Part shown: positions 46,072-58,248 of the stretch, one piece after another | Position numbering within the stretch: the stretch's first letter is position 1 | Layout of the letters: every line of letters starts with the position of its first letter | Assembly (NCBI GenBank): GCA_963971305.1 | Contig: OZ020309.1 | Coordinates: forward strand, 13,943,001-14,007,000 | Reading direction: 5' to 3' | Length of the DNA: 64,000 bases | DNA from: Arcuatula senhousia | Taxonomy: Eukaryota; Mollusca; Bivalvia; Mytilida; Mytilidae | Made by a program: the position numbers and the translations under genes | The notes under the pieces: model-generated | What the model saw: only the letters and a program-made list of their open reading frames with translations | Database searches by the model: none | Told to the model about the DNA's origin: nothing

Positions 46072-47221
46072 TTTAGCTCACCTTGCCGAAGGCAATGTGA
46101 GCTTTTGCAATCACTTGGCGTCCGTCGTCCGTCGTCCGTCGTCCGTCGTCCGTCGTCCAACTTTTCAAAAATCTTCTTCTCTGAAACCGCTTGGCCAAAG
46201 TATTGAAACTTAGTAGGGTTGTTCTGTAGTATATCCTCTACAAATTTATCGTTCGAAATTTTGATTCGACAAAAAACATGGCCGCCATGGCTAAAAATAG
46301 AACATAGGGGTAAATTGCAGTTTTTTGCAAATAACTCAAAAACCGTAACAGATATCAAAATTCTGGCATAGGGTAAAAGTGATCAGCACCTCAAGATCTA
46401 CCTGCCCAGAAATTTTCAAGAAGATCCAACAACCGATGTAGGAGTTATTGCCCTTTTTCTGGATTTTTTCAAAAAAATTACTTATTTAGCCCTATATCTT
46501 GAAAACTATACAAGATATTTCAAAAAATTAGATTTCATATGAATAAGCACATCAAGATCTACAAAAGTTGTAACAGAGTCAAAGTTGTAGGATCGTTCGT
46601 TTAGGAGTTATATCCCTTAGATTGTAAAAATTGACCATTTTCACAGTTTTTTGTTCAACATTTCAAAAATCTTCTTCTCTGAAACTGCTTAGTCAAATGA
46701 AATGAAACTTAGTAGGGTTGTTTAGTAGTATGTGGTCTACAAAATTATCGTTCGAAATTTCGATTCGGCAAAAAACATGGCTGCCATGGCTAAAAATAGA
46801 ACATAAGGGTAAATTGCAGTTTTTTGCAAACTACTCAAAAATGGTAAAAGATATTAAAACTCTATTTGAGTAATAATGATCAGCACATAAAGATCTACCT
46901 GCCCTGAAGTTTTGAAGAAGATCTGACAATAGTTGTAGGAGTTATTGCCCTTTTTCTTTTTTTTTCAGATTTTGCTCTTTTAAGACTTATATCTTGAAAA
47001 CAATACAAGATATTTGAAAAATTTAAATTGCATATGGCTAAGCACATAAAGATCTAAAAATTATGTAATGGGGTCAAAGCTGTAAGACCTTTCTTGATAG
47101 AAGTTGTTTCCCTTAGAACATTAAAATTGATAATTCCACAGAGTAGCAGTCCTTTGTTATATCCAGCATATAAGTATCATGGAATACAAGGTGAGCGATT
47201 CAGGCTCCTGGGAGCCTCTAG
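46072..47221 (+). mobile_element. INE family 1, nested, with the CTTGCCG hairpin variant
   Basis: 5' AGCTCACC at 46075 with hairpin ccttgccgaaggcaatgtga, GTCCGTCGTCC tract at 46121-46158, 3' end AAGGTGAGCGATTCAGG, hairpin, CTAG at 47189-47221. The same 5' hairpin variant occurs at 37076. Confidence 0.83.
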
Positions 47222-48123
47222 TTGTTAATAACTCAAAAACGGTACCAGGTATCACAACTCTTGCAGGGTAAAAGTATTCAGCACCTCAAGATCTATCTGC
47301 TCAGAAATTTTCAAGAAGATCCAACAACCGATGTAGGAGTTATTGCCCTTTTTCTTGATTTTTTCAAAATTTTGCACTTATTTAGCCCTATATCTTGAAA
47401 ACTTTACAAGATATTTTAAAAATTCAAATTGCATATGATTAAGCATATCAAGATCCACATTTCATGTAATTAGGTCAAAGCTGTAGAACCATTTCTTTTA
47501 GGAGTTATGGCCCTTAAAGCATCAAAATTTACCATTTTTCAATACTTTTCCCCTGAATTTCAAAGATTAGCTTGTCTGACACCATACATCCAACTTCAAC
47601 CAAACTTGGCACAGTTGTTTAATAGCATAAATGCTACAATTCTTTCGTTTGGATTATTGATTCGTCAAAAAATATGGCCGCCATGGCTAAAAATAGAGCA
47701 TAGAGGTAAATTGCAGTTTTTTGCTAATTACTCAAAAATAGTTACAGATATTAAAATTCTGAAGGGAAACAAAAGTGATTAGCATCTTAAGATCTACCTG
47801 CTCTGAAATTTTCAAGAAGATCGAACAACCGATGTAGGAGTTATTGCCCTTTTTCTTGATTTTTTCAAAATGTTGCACTTATTTAGCCCTATATCTTGAA
47901 AACTTTACAAGATATTTTAAAAATTCAAACTGCATATGATTTAGCACATCAAGATCTACATTTCATGTAATTAGGTCAAAGCTGTAGAACCATTTCTTTT
48001 AGGAGTTATGGCCCTTAAAGCATCAAAATTTACCATTTTTCAATACTTTTCCCCTTGAATTTCAAAGATGAACTTGTCTGACACTATACATCCAACTTCA
48101 ACCAAACTTGGCACAGTTGTTTA

Positions 48124-48803
48124 GGGACCGACCATTTAAGTAGTACTCCATCTAAGAATCATGCAAAATTGAAGAAAAGTGATTCATCGATAAAAAGGCT
48201 ACAGTGGTTTATTTTTAACAAAAGATAGTTCAAAGTATACAAAATAAGAAATAAATAATAATTTGCTCATAACTGTCTGGTCCTGGGAGAAATCTTGCCA
48301 TTTTGTTACAATGGTTTCTATTGAAATTACTGACAGTTTTAAGAGTTATCTCCCTTTTTTACAATTTTCCAATGCATTCTATATATTTTTTTTCTCTTAG
48401 GACCAACGCTTGTTTGGAAAAAGAGTACAAAATATCGAATCAGGGTGCTAGTAGGAGTAACATATCAAAAATAAAGTGGTGTAGGCTTTCCACCCATGAA
48501 TCGCTTTTTGCATGGTTCTTATAAAAAGTGGTACTTAACTTGAAAGGGGGGGGCTTGGTTTTTTCCTAAAAGAATATTCTGAAAATTATTTTTGATGAAA
48601 AAAATATTTTGGCAGCTGAGGGTATGAAAAAAAATATTCTGAAGAAGGATTTCTGCTAAAAAAAAAAATGCTGATAATGAAAAAAAAATATTCTGTTGCG
48701 ATCCCTTCGAAAAATAAATATTTTGCCTGCGCTCTGCGCGGAATTTTTTTTTTTATCAAAACAAAAAACCAAGGCCCCCCCTTCAAGTTAAATGGTCCGT
48801 CCC
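48124..48803. mobile_element. 680-bp TIR transposon with TTA duplication, containing a foldback
   Basis: Ends GGGACCGACCATTTAA and ttaaatggtccgtccc are inverted with one mismatch. TTA flanks both sides (48121-48123, 48804-48806), matching the TWA target of PIF/Harbinger elements. The uninterrupted host word gttgtttaatagc is seen at 47624. Inside, cttgaaaggggggggcttgg (48539) and ccaaggcccccccttcaag (48768) form a second inverted pair around A/T-rich text. No transposase is encoded. Confidence 0.82.
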
Positions 48804-49302
48804 TTAATAGCAAAAATGCTACAGTTCTATCATTCGGATTATTGATACGTCAAAAAATATGGCCACCATGGCTAAAAATAGAACATAGGGGCAAATTGCA
48901 TTTTTTTGCTAATAACTCAAAAATGGTTTCAGATATCAAAATTGTGCAAGAATCAAAAGTGATCAGCATATTAAGATCTACCTGTCCTGAAATTTTGGAA
49001 AAGATCTGACTGCTGATGTGGGAGTTATTGTTCTTTTTCCTAATTTTTGCCAAATTTGCACTTATTTAGCCCAATATCTTGAAAACTAACCAAGATATTT
49101 TAGAAAATTAAATGGCATATGGTTAAGCACAATACTATCTACAAATTTATGTATCTGTGTAGTTCAGGTGAGCGATTCAGGCTCTTGGGAGCCTCTTGTT
49201 TTCATTGGAATCCTTGTGAAATCCCTGCCTGCTTATCAATCAGATTTGCAATATCTCTTACTGTTTTTGAGAAATTAGGGGTCAAAGGGGTCAAAATGCC
49301 AT

Positions 49303-50772
49303 TTTTAGCTCACCTGACCCGAAGGGTCATGTGAGCTATTGTCATCACTTGGCGTCCGTCGTCCGTCCGTCATCCGTCGTCAGTCCGTCATCCGTCGTCC
49401 GTAAACTTTTTAAACATTAACTCCTCTGACACCATAAGTCCAATTGCAACCAAACTTAGTATAGTTGTTCATTAGCATTCGGTGCTTAAAACTGATGTGG
49501 GGATTTTTGATTCGTCGTAAAACATGGCCGCCATGGCTAAAAATAGAACATAGGGGTAAAATGCAGTTTTTTGCAAATAACTTAAAAATGGCTACAGATA
49601 ACAAAATTCTGGCTGGGTAAAAGTGATCAGCATCTCAAGATCTACCTACCCTGAAAGTTTGAAGAAAATCCAATGAACCATGTAGGAGTTATTGCCCTTT
49701 TTGTGGATTTTTTGCAAATTTTACACCTGTTTAGCTCAATATCTTGAAAACTATACTAGATATTTGAGAAATTTAAATTCCATATTGTTAAACACAGCAA
49801 GATCTACTAAATATGTAATAGGGTCAACGTTGTAGGACCTTTCCTTTTAGGAGTTACTGCCCTTAGAACGTCAAAATTTAGCATTTTAACAGCATTTCCT
49901 CATTACATTGAAAACGTTAACTCCTCTGACACTTTAAGTCCAAATGCAACCAAACTTGGTATAGTTGTTTATTAGCATTAGGTGTATAGAACTGATGTGG
50001 GGATTTTTGATTGGTCGTAAAACATGGCCGCTGTGGCTAAAAATAGAACATAGGGGTAAATGGCAGTTTTTTGCAAATAACTCTAAAACGGTGACAGATT
50101 TCAAAATTTTGATTGGAAACAAAAGTGATCAGCACCTCAAGATCTACCAGCTCTGAAATTTTGAAGAAAATCCAACAAATCATGTAGGAGTAATTGCCCT
50201 TTTTGTGAATTTTTGCAAATTTTGCACCTGTTTAGCTCAATATCTTGAAAACTATACAAGATATTTGAGAAATTTAAATTGCATATTGTTAAGCGCATCA
50301 AGATCTACAAAATTTGTAACAGGGTCAACGTTGTAGGACCTTTCCTTTGAGGAGTTATTGCCCTTGGAACGTCAAAATTGAGCATTTTAAGTGCATTTCC
50401 TTATAATATTGAAAATGTTAACTTCTCTGACACTTTAAGTCCAAATGGAACCAAACTTGGTATTATTGTTTATTATTATAAGGTGTATAGAACTGTTGTG
50501 GGGATTTTTGATTGGTTGTAAAACATTGCCGCTGTGGCTAAAAATAGAACATTAGGTTAAACTGCATTTTTTTGCAAATAACTCAAAAAGGGTGACAGAT
50601 TTTTAGATTTTGATTGAGAACAAAAGTGATCAGCACCTTTAGATCCACCACATTGCCAGATGACCCCCTTATTAATCTTATGACCCTTTCAACGTTAAAT
50701 AGATTTTGCCTTATAACCTTTACTTCAGGCACATATGTCAGGTGAGCGATTCAGGCTCCTGGGAGCCTCTTG
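49303..50772 (+). mobile_element. INE family 1A, third insertion in family 5
   Basis: 5' AGCTCACC at 49307, GTCCGTCCGTCATCC tract, 501-bp-type cores, 3' end at 50739-50772. Compared with the empty site near 63670 (aattttaaaagtttgtc) the flanks show no target duplication; the element begins TTTAGCTCACC. Confidence 0.88.
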
Positions 50773-51335
50773 TTAAAAGTTTGTCAAGGCAAATAGTTTT
50801 ATACCAAAAATTTAGTTGTCAGTGGGCCAGTCAACTGTTACTAAGTTTTGATATGATGCTTATATCCACTAAAGGAATGTTGTCTTGTATTTGGGATTTG
50901 TGGCCTCTACTGTTTTAGAAAAATAGGACTGAAGTGCTAATAAAATTATTTCTACCAAGTGTGTCAATGATTTTTAAATGTATTTCACCATTACATTGCT
51001 TCAGGGGGCTAAAGACAGGCCACACCCATAAAATCAACTTTTTTAGTTTTGGTCCGATTTTTAAAATCCTTATTTGGGGTCAAAGGGCAAAAAATGTCAA
51101 TTAATACATTTATATATATTTATATATATAGGCTTTTTGTATTAGATGTTGATGTAAATATATATGTGTCAAAATGCATTTTTAAGTCCACCAATGGATG
51201 CATGTGTCAAAAAGCTTTGTAAGTCCACCATGGGCTTCATGTGACCAAAACAATGGACTATCCATATTGGGCCTCCAACGTACAGGGTTCAACTTGTTGT
51301 GGTCATATCATGCTGTGCTCGGCGTAGCTTTTTAT

Positions 51336-51837
51336 TAGACCAATATCTTGAAAACTATACAAGATATTGGAAAAATTTGAATTGCATATGGTTGAGCACA
51401 TCAAGATTTACAAAAGTTGTAACAGAGTCTTAGTTGTAGGACCGTTCCTTTAGGAGTTATACCCCTTGGGTCATAAAAATTGACCATTTTCACAGCTTTT
51501 TAGCTCACCTGACCCGGGCTTATAGCTCATAAAGTATAAGAGATAGAGAAAATCCAAAGCAACCTTCCTTCTTCAGCATCAAAAGCTCTACAAAACTTTC
51601 AATTTAGTCAAAGTTGTTGGACGACTCCTTATTGGAATTATTTCCCTTTAATCGTCAAAATTGACAATTTTCAGTTTTTGAACTTTACCTTAAAAACCAT
51701 AAGAGAAAGAGGAAAAGTTAGCATTGCAAAATTGTTCAGCTCATTGAGATCTACAAAAATGATTTCAGGGTAAAAATCGACCTTTTAAGAGTTATCCCCC
51801 TTTAAGGGTTTTCAATCAATTTTAACATGTTTGGTTT
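51336..51837 (+). repeat. Family 1 fragments with a collapsed 5' end
   Basis: 51336-51500 is family 1A core text. AGCTCACCTGACCC at 51502 then passes directly into B-type core (gggcttatagctcataaagt), losing the hairpin arm, the microsatellite and the first core block. Confidence 0.65.
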
Positions 51838-52760
51838 TTGTCTCGCTTGCGACTTTAGTCGCTGAAGGCGAGACAAAGGTATTACTTTCCGCCGGCGGCG
51901 GCAACGGGGACGGCGACGGCGTAAACTTTTTTGTAAGACTTTTGTGAAAAATGAATTACATGAAAAGTATAATAGCTAGGCATCTGATATTTGGTATACA
52001 GACAGTTGGGGTTATGGTCTACGCAACTGGCACCATGCCGTTTGACCCTGACTCAAATTTCATGGTTCAGCGACTCTGTGAACTTAGATGTTTTTTCGGG
52101 CCAAAAGACCACTGTGTAAGACTTTTGTGGAAAATGAATTACAAGAAAAGTTTAATAGCTAGGCATCTGATATTTGGTATACAGACAGTTGGGGTTATGG
52201 TCTACACAACTGGCATCATGCAGTTTGACCCTGACCCCAATTTCATGGTTCAGCGACTCTGTGGACTTAGATGTTTTTTCGGGCCAACAAACCCCATTGT
52301 AAGACTTTTGTGGAAAAAGCGAATTAAGTGAAAAGTATAATAGCTAGGCATCTGACATCTGGTATACTGACACTTTGGGTTATGGTATATGCATTTGGCC
52401 CCATGCCATTAGACCTTGACCCCATTTTCATGGTTCAGTGACTATGTGCACTAAGATGATTGTTGGGACAATTAAAACTTTTGTGGAAAATAAATTAGGT
52501 TAAAAGTATAATAGCAAGGCATCTGATATTTGGTATACAGACATTTGGGGTTTTGGTCTACACAATGACGCCATGTTTTGTGACCCTGACCCCATTTTCA
52601 TGGTTCAGTGACTTTGTGAAATTAGATGATTTTTGGGTGGAAAATGACTTAAGTGAAAAGTACAATGTATAATATTATATCTAGGCATCTGATATTTGGG
52701 GATTATGGTATACATAACTGATGTCACCATGTAATGTGACCTTGACCCCATTCTTTATCA
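51838..52760 (+). mobile_element. INE family 8 relative with 171-185-bp cores
   Basis: 5' hairpin gtctcgcttgcgactttagt/cgctgaaggcgagac; GGCGGC-type trinucleotides at 51892-51920 in place of the GTCY tract; cores marked by ggcatctgatatttggtata at 51979, 52162, 52347 and 52518. A 126-codon open stretch across the cores is a repeat product. 3' end not identified. Confidence 0.75.
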
Positions 52761-52949
52761 TATATTCGCCTTCGGTTCTTCGAAGTAATCACATAGCTTT
52801 TCCCTCTATAAATGGTGAAATGCACTATAGAATATCTCAGTTTAAAGTAAAAAGAAATAGACTATATTTTACCTTGACATAGGTTTCTTAAAGTACAATA
52901 ACCTGTCCTACCACTCTATATATAGATACCTGGTAAATAAGGCACCTGG

Positions 52950-53053
52950 GCGCCGTTTCATAAAGCGATCGTTAGCCTAACGTGCACGTAAGCCCATTTA
53001 ATTTGCATGGGATAACGTGCACGTTAATTACCGATTGCTTTATGAAACGGCAC
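52950..53053. mobile_element. 104-bp palindromic MITE
   Basis: GCGCCGTTTCATAAAGC and GCTTTATGAAACGGCAC are inverted with one mismatch; inner acgtgcacg words are also self-complementary. CCTGG occurs immediately outside both ends (52945-52949, 53054-53058) and may be the target duplication. Confidence 0.75.
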
Positions 53054-53058
53054 CCTGG

Positions 53059-53560
53059 ATAACCTGTTTGTCATTCTTTCCTTTTGAGCGGTGAAGTGTA
53101 CACTTTGGCTTTAGTACACATTTAAATTGTTAAGAAAATTTAATGCTTTGCTTTTGGATTTATTCTAACACTTTTAAGTAAGTTATTTCTTGAACTATAA
53201 AGACTTCATATCAACCTGTTTTTGTTGATTGAATTGCCTTTTAATTGGCAAGATATGTTTCTATGTCATTTTTATTTTGCTGGACATGCTTTTGCATTAT
53301 TTCCTTGTTTGACCTTCACTATTTTAGGCCAAGCTGAATTAGCTTACTAAATTTCTGAGATGTATTTTTATTACTAGAGTAACAAATATTTAACTGAAGG
53401 TCAGTTTTCTGAACAGATTTAGGCTTTTATTGCCGTAAACAACAGATATTTCATATTATGTCAAAAGTATATAATCAAAATTTTAGACCATAAGTTCTTT
53501 TTGCAATATTTAATATCTTGGCTTAATGTCTCTTTTATGCAGTGTTTAAATTTATGTTTT
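53059..53560. other. AT-rich DNA, no gene
   Basis: Nothing beyond weak echoes of the following minisatellite. Confidence 0.45.
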
Positions 53561-53737
53561 GGCTAGATGCCTGCCTTGTGCAATAGTATATTTTATGGCT
53601 AGATGCCTGCCTTGTGCAATAGTATATTTTATGGCTAGATATAGATGCCTGCCTTGTGCAATAGTATATTTTATGGCTAGATGCCCGCTTTGTGCAATAG
53701 TATATATTATGGCTAGATGCCTGTCTTGTGCATAAAG
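53561..53737 (+). repeat. 36-bp minisatellite, left part
   Basis: Units beginning ggctagatgcctgccttgtg at 53561, 53597, 53633, 53675 and 53711 (spacing 36, 36, 42 with a 6-base insertion, 36). The MULE inserted in the last unit; the array continues at 60008. Confidence 0.92.
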
Positions 53738-53870
53738 GGTAGCAGGACATCTCGGCCCATTCCAAAGTCGGCACATTAGAATCTCGGCCTAGTACAAACT
53801 CGGCACAATTCAATCTCGGTCTACAGTTTAATGGTGTATGGGAAAGTGGTGTGCAAACTCGGCACATTTG
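53738..53870 (+). repeat. MULE left terminal inverted repeat with 16-bp iterons
   Basis: CTCGG/GTCGG words at 53751, 53767, 53783, 53799 and 53815, exactly 16 bp apart, plus one at 53858. The unit reads about CTCGGCACATTACAAA. Probable transposase-binding array, by analogy with other MULE ends. Confidence 0.88.
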
Positions 53871-54633
53871 AAAAAAAAATAAGACTTCAGAGAAATTGTT
53901 TGATGAATTGTCAATTAAATCAATAAACTGTTTAATGAGTTGTTAATAAACATAAAATCTAATAAAATTATTAAGTGTTTTAGTTATAAAATTTAATTAT
54001 ATAATTAATGTTGCAACACATATTTTTATATAAAAGAAATATACAAACAAAATTCAATAAAATTAAGGCAAATATAAAAGTTGAAAATACTAACTATTTG
54101 TTATAATAAATATTCAATAGTATAAATTATAACTATGTTTTTTAAAATAAAGTCATATATTGAATTTTGCATTTATTTATTAATTTTAGATTATTGAAAA
54201 TGAAGGGATATGGAATAGATTTGCAAAACACATAATCACTATAACATCGAAACATTCAAGTACTAATGCATGTCATTTTTATTTATTTTAGATTATCTTT
54301 TCAAAATGTATATATTTTTATTTATCATACAATTTCATAAAATAATCCTGCCAAATTATGAATATCTACTTGACACTAAAGTTAAATGTTGCTTATTAGT
54401 TAAATGACAAAAGCAAACAAATCCATGTGTTTTATGATACTTTGATAACAAGATAATAGCTCAGCTTCCTGTAATTTTATTTATTTAAGCCTTTAAAAAT
54501 AATTGTTTGTTAATAAATATATATAAATACACACAGGAAGTTAATTTAAATCTGTTTACAACAACAGCTTTTTGTGTCAGTTTTGATATTTGTTAAACAT
54601 GCAAATGCCAAAAGGTTTACATGATTGTTCTTG

Positions 54634-54641
54634 TATATAAG
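54634..54641 (+). promoter_or_regulatory. Possible TATA box of the MULE transposase gene
   Basis: TATATAAG about 85 bp before the ATG at 54726. The region is AT-rich, so this could be chance. Confidence 0.3.
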
Positions 54642-55675
54642 AGCCACCAAAATATTTTATCTATATTGAAATAAAGTTTGAATAAAGAACACTATTTTCC
54701 ATTGCTTTAACATTGCTCTTTTACAATGGGAAATGACCACTGTGCAGAATGTTCACGTGTTATAACAAAACGGCAGCATTCAATGACTTGTGAAAAGTGC
54801 GATAAAAGAGTCCATAGGATATGTAACACGGGTATGTATCACAGTTATAAACTACAAGTCTAGCTATTAACAATTTATTTAATTATGAGAAAATAAAACA
54901 TTTCAAATGTTAAAATTTTATACAGAAGCTTGACACATCGTAATTCTCTAAAGTCTAAGAGTCCCAGATTCATAACATCACTTTACAAAATTATAGGCAT
55001 TACATTTGAGCATATAAATAAAGAAAATAAAAAAAAATCATAAAATAGAGGGTTTCTTCATCTTGTCTATTTATTTTGTTTGTCTTAGTTTATGTTTTGT
55101 ATGTCTTATCTTCTTTGACTTTAAGCAAAACATAGCCAACAATATTATGATGTACCGTAACGCGTAAATGCAACATTTGATTTTTTAGGTATAAGTCAAA
55201 AGGAGTATTGGCGTATTCTTAAAGGAAAAATCCCTTTTACATGCAGCTTATGTATTAACATCACAGAAAATGCGCCAGCAGAATCCACTAGAATTGAAAA
55301 TCTATCTTTTCCATCTAATGGATATGGTTCTTTTAACATATCATTAATAAGCAGACGCACATCTACGGAGACATCATTAAACTCTACATTTACAGTGCCA
55401 AATCCAGTCAGTTCCAATTGTCCTAATGTAGGTGATGTGTCGACACCAAAGCCATCTGAAGTAGAGGCATCTAGAAATTCTACACTAGCCACAACACCAT
55501 CCCATTTAAATACAAAGTCACTCGATGCATCCTTTGATTTGACACATCGACAGGAAGACAATGATGACCAAGAAATTGTTGAAGAGTACGTATATAAAAT
55601 TTGATAAATTTCTTTTTCATTAAGATAAATACTTATCTTATTTTTTGACTGGATTATACGGAGTAAAACAAAACC

Positions 55676-55860
55676 GGTAAATATGGTATATGTCGGGCAA
55701 CGGGCTTGCTTAAAAGGCACTTTCGTGACAGTTTTCTTTGCAACTACTAATCACAGCCACTTGATATTTTGTATACAGCATCAGGGTGGGTTTCATAACG
55801 TAGGATTCCGTTTCAGGTCTGTCGCTTACCTACTTCCTGTCATCAATTTTGGTTTTGAAA
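55676..55860 (+). repeat. INE core fragment in MULE intron 2
   Basis: ttgatattttgtatacagca and ctgtcgcttacctacttcct recall family 4 cores; no ends seen. Confidence 0.5.
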
Positions 55861-56507
55861 GATTTTTTTTACTACTTAATGTTTTATTAAGTATTTTCCT
55901 ATTTCAATTATATGTTGAACACACACAATCAATAAACTTATAAAATTCATTGACTTTTTCAGATCCTTACAAGAACCAGATTTACCAAATGAAATACTGC
56001 CTGATGTTCCTCCTTCTTATACAGTTATTGACAAAGGTACCCAGAGAAGTAACATCAAACTTGTAAGCAGTGATGGCTATGAATATACTAGAAAGGTAAA
56101 TGTTGCTGTAACTTTGAATATTATACAAATATAACAAATTACATATTTTCCGTAAGTGATCATATAACTTAAAAGCGTATACGCACCAAAATATATCTTA
56201 TATGGAGCTTGGTCATTTTGTTTATCGTTTCAATCAATTTTAAAAATATGTTGTTTTTTTTTAAATGTTATAACAATTTTACTTTCATGCAATTTTATAT
56301 TTTTTATTTAGATGTCAAAAGGAGATTTTACATATTGGAGGTGCATAAAAAGAACAAAAGGGAACAATTGTCCAGCAACAGTTTCACAAAAAGGCAATGT
56401 CTTTAAAAGAAATCCGAAACAGCATAAACATCAAGCAGATAAAGGAGCACTCAAAAGAGTTTTAGTACATAAAGAGGTAATGTGTTTCTAACCTAATCAT
56501 GCTTGTC

Positions 56508-56745
56508 TGTTAATACCCGCGTCTGTCCGTTCGTCGGTTTGTCCGTATAAACGAAACATTTTCTTGCAGTTTTCTCATCAGTTACACAATACAGAAACCT
56601 GATATTTTGAACATTAATTTTTCAATTTAATCAATATTTTGATTAATCATAGATAGTGTATAAACATATGCTCTTAAGTCATCTACTTCCAACGCAGTAG
56701 CTCCCATATTTCCTTTTTGCACCATCCATATTCTATAAGACGTAC
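56508..56745 (+). repeat. GTCY tract and INE-like fragment in MULE intron 4
   Basis: acccgcgtctgtccgttcgt is followed by one diverged core (catctacttccaacgca). No matching 3' end. Confidence 0.5.
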
Positions 56746-57082
56746 TCGTTTCAATGCAGGTAAAACATGCCGCTCTTCAAGATATTCACAAACCTGCACG
56801 AAGGATAGTAGATGACGCCATGCTCAAACACATAGAACCTGATGATCACAAACTTCCTAAAGTAAACAACTTGAAAAGGACAGCAAATAGAGCAAGGGAA
56901 GATCTGCGACCAGACGAGCCTGATAACTTATATTTTGAGGTATTTGTTGTTAAATTGAAAAACATTTTATACGGTCTTTACGTTTCGAAAATATACACTA
57001 TGCTAATAGTATTCAATCTAATTCACAAAATCAAGAATCATTGTGACAAATTAACTTTTTTTTGTACTAATCACTTGGGTAT

Positions 57083-57310
57083 ATGAATGTCAAAAGTCAG
57101 ACTGGCCGAAGACAATTCAGTAAACACGAATTAAAACAACACTTAGAAAAGAACTTTTTCAAAACACACAAAAACAACGGAATAGCTTTCAACAACACGA
57201 ACTCAAATGGTAACGAGAGTGAACTCTGGTGCTTTGGAAGGGTAATCAGGTCTTGCTTATTGCACTTCATCCTTCTAGTTGTGAATGGTCAGCTAGATAA
57301 GCAGTCTCCC
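57083..57310 (+). repeat. Dispersed repeat 'X', copy 4, in MULE intron 5
   Basis: A/C-rich text (acacacaaaaacaacggaat) ending in ctggtgctttggaagggtaa matches the word order of copies at 5085, 7817 and 20741. It lengthens intron 5; the exon 5-6 protein junction (NLYFE|LDHDYL) is normal for the family, so no exon is missing here. Confidence 0.55.
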
Positions 57311-58041
57311 AAGAAAGACTTATGTCCCCTGCGTCTTAAAATATTTTGTAAAGTATATGAATTATAGGCATAAAATAAGTTTACACCAGTACTATATATA
57401 AAAGGAAGCTACATGACAAATATCAAGAGGCTGTGACATGTAGTTGCCCGGACAACTACGACGGAATTTTTGTGACTCCGCAGGAAGCAGGATCACAACG
57501 CAAGACGACGGATAATACCAAAAATTATCCATATATGTTGCAAGCGACATATTTATATAAGTACAATCCTTTTTATTTTCTTATTAATGATCGGAATTTT
57601 TTAGCCTGGTGCACAATATAAGTTTGTGACAAAGATACTGTAAAATCATTTTAATTCATACCGTGTTCTAGAATGATATATATTACATGTAGGTGCATGT
57701 ATATTGAATGTACACTTTTTTATTTATTTATTGTAGCTTGACCATGATTACCTACAGTGTGACAATTTCTTGGTAGCTGATATAAAAATTGACGGTGAAC
57801 GCCATTTGGTATTTTCAACGCCAATGCAACTACAGCTTCTCAAGTTTGCAAAGAAATGGTTCTGTGATGGAACATTTAAAATTGTAAAGGATCCATTTGT
57901 CCAACTGTGGTCTATCCATGCCTTTATTCGAAAAGGGGAAAGTTTAAAACAGGTCCCGTTGGTATTTGTTCTTATGTCAAGAAAAAAAACAAAAGATTAC
58001 ATTCAGGTATGGAAATAGCAGTAATAATTTTTCAAACTTTT

Positions 58042-58248
58042 TTAGTGCCCCCGCGACGACATAAAATCAACTTATAAATTTCCGTCATTTTTTTCTCATG
58101 AACTGGTCATGGGAATGATCTGAAACTTGGTAAGCTGGATCAGTATGACAAACTGAATGTCCTGGGCGACTTTCAGGTCAGTCGTACATCTACTTCCTGT
58201 TTGGAGCCTAGCGGGTGCATCCGTGTCCCATGGACACAGTCCTTATTT
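58042..58248 (+). mobile_element. Short INE family 6 in MULE intron 6
   Basis: tgcccccgcgacgacataaa at the 5' side, one core (aactggtcatgggaatgatc), and 3' gcgggtgcatccgtgtccca with hairpin gtgtcccatggacac. The microsatellite and extra cores are missing. Confidence 0.75.

Larger units (their letters stand above)
45814..49198 (+). mobile_element. INE family 1 (mixed 1A cores) in family 5
   Basis: 5' AGCTCACC at 45817 (hairpin ctggaccgaaggtccatgtg), GTCGTC tract; 3' end at 49165-49198 (ggctcttgggagcc). It contains a nested family 1 element (46072-47221) and a TTA-flanked transposon (48124-48803). Its cores resemble those of 2698-7300. Confidence 0.82.
41618..51335 (+). mobile_element. INE family 5 expanded to 9.7 kb by three family 1 insertions
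   Basis: The family 5 text runs in four pieces: 41636-41880, 45669-45813, 49199-49302 and 50773-51335. The last carries the 3' end acttgttgtggtcatatcat, gctgtgctcggcgtagc. The breaks are all at T runs occupied by family 1 elements. The 5' end is odd: a family 1 head (AGCTCACCTGACCCG at 41625-41639) runs straight into the family 5 GTCGTT tract. Confidence 0.8.

Noticed and set aside
51951..52331. 126-codon frame with an internal repeat
   Set aside because: It reads through two 183-bp INE cores, and the internal repetition mirrors the tandem DNA.
57433..57621. Possible extra MULE exon (starts MTCSCPDNYDG)
   Set aside because: The exon 5 to exon 6 junction already gives the family's usual sequence in frame; no supporting splice phase.
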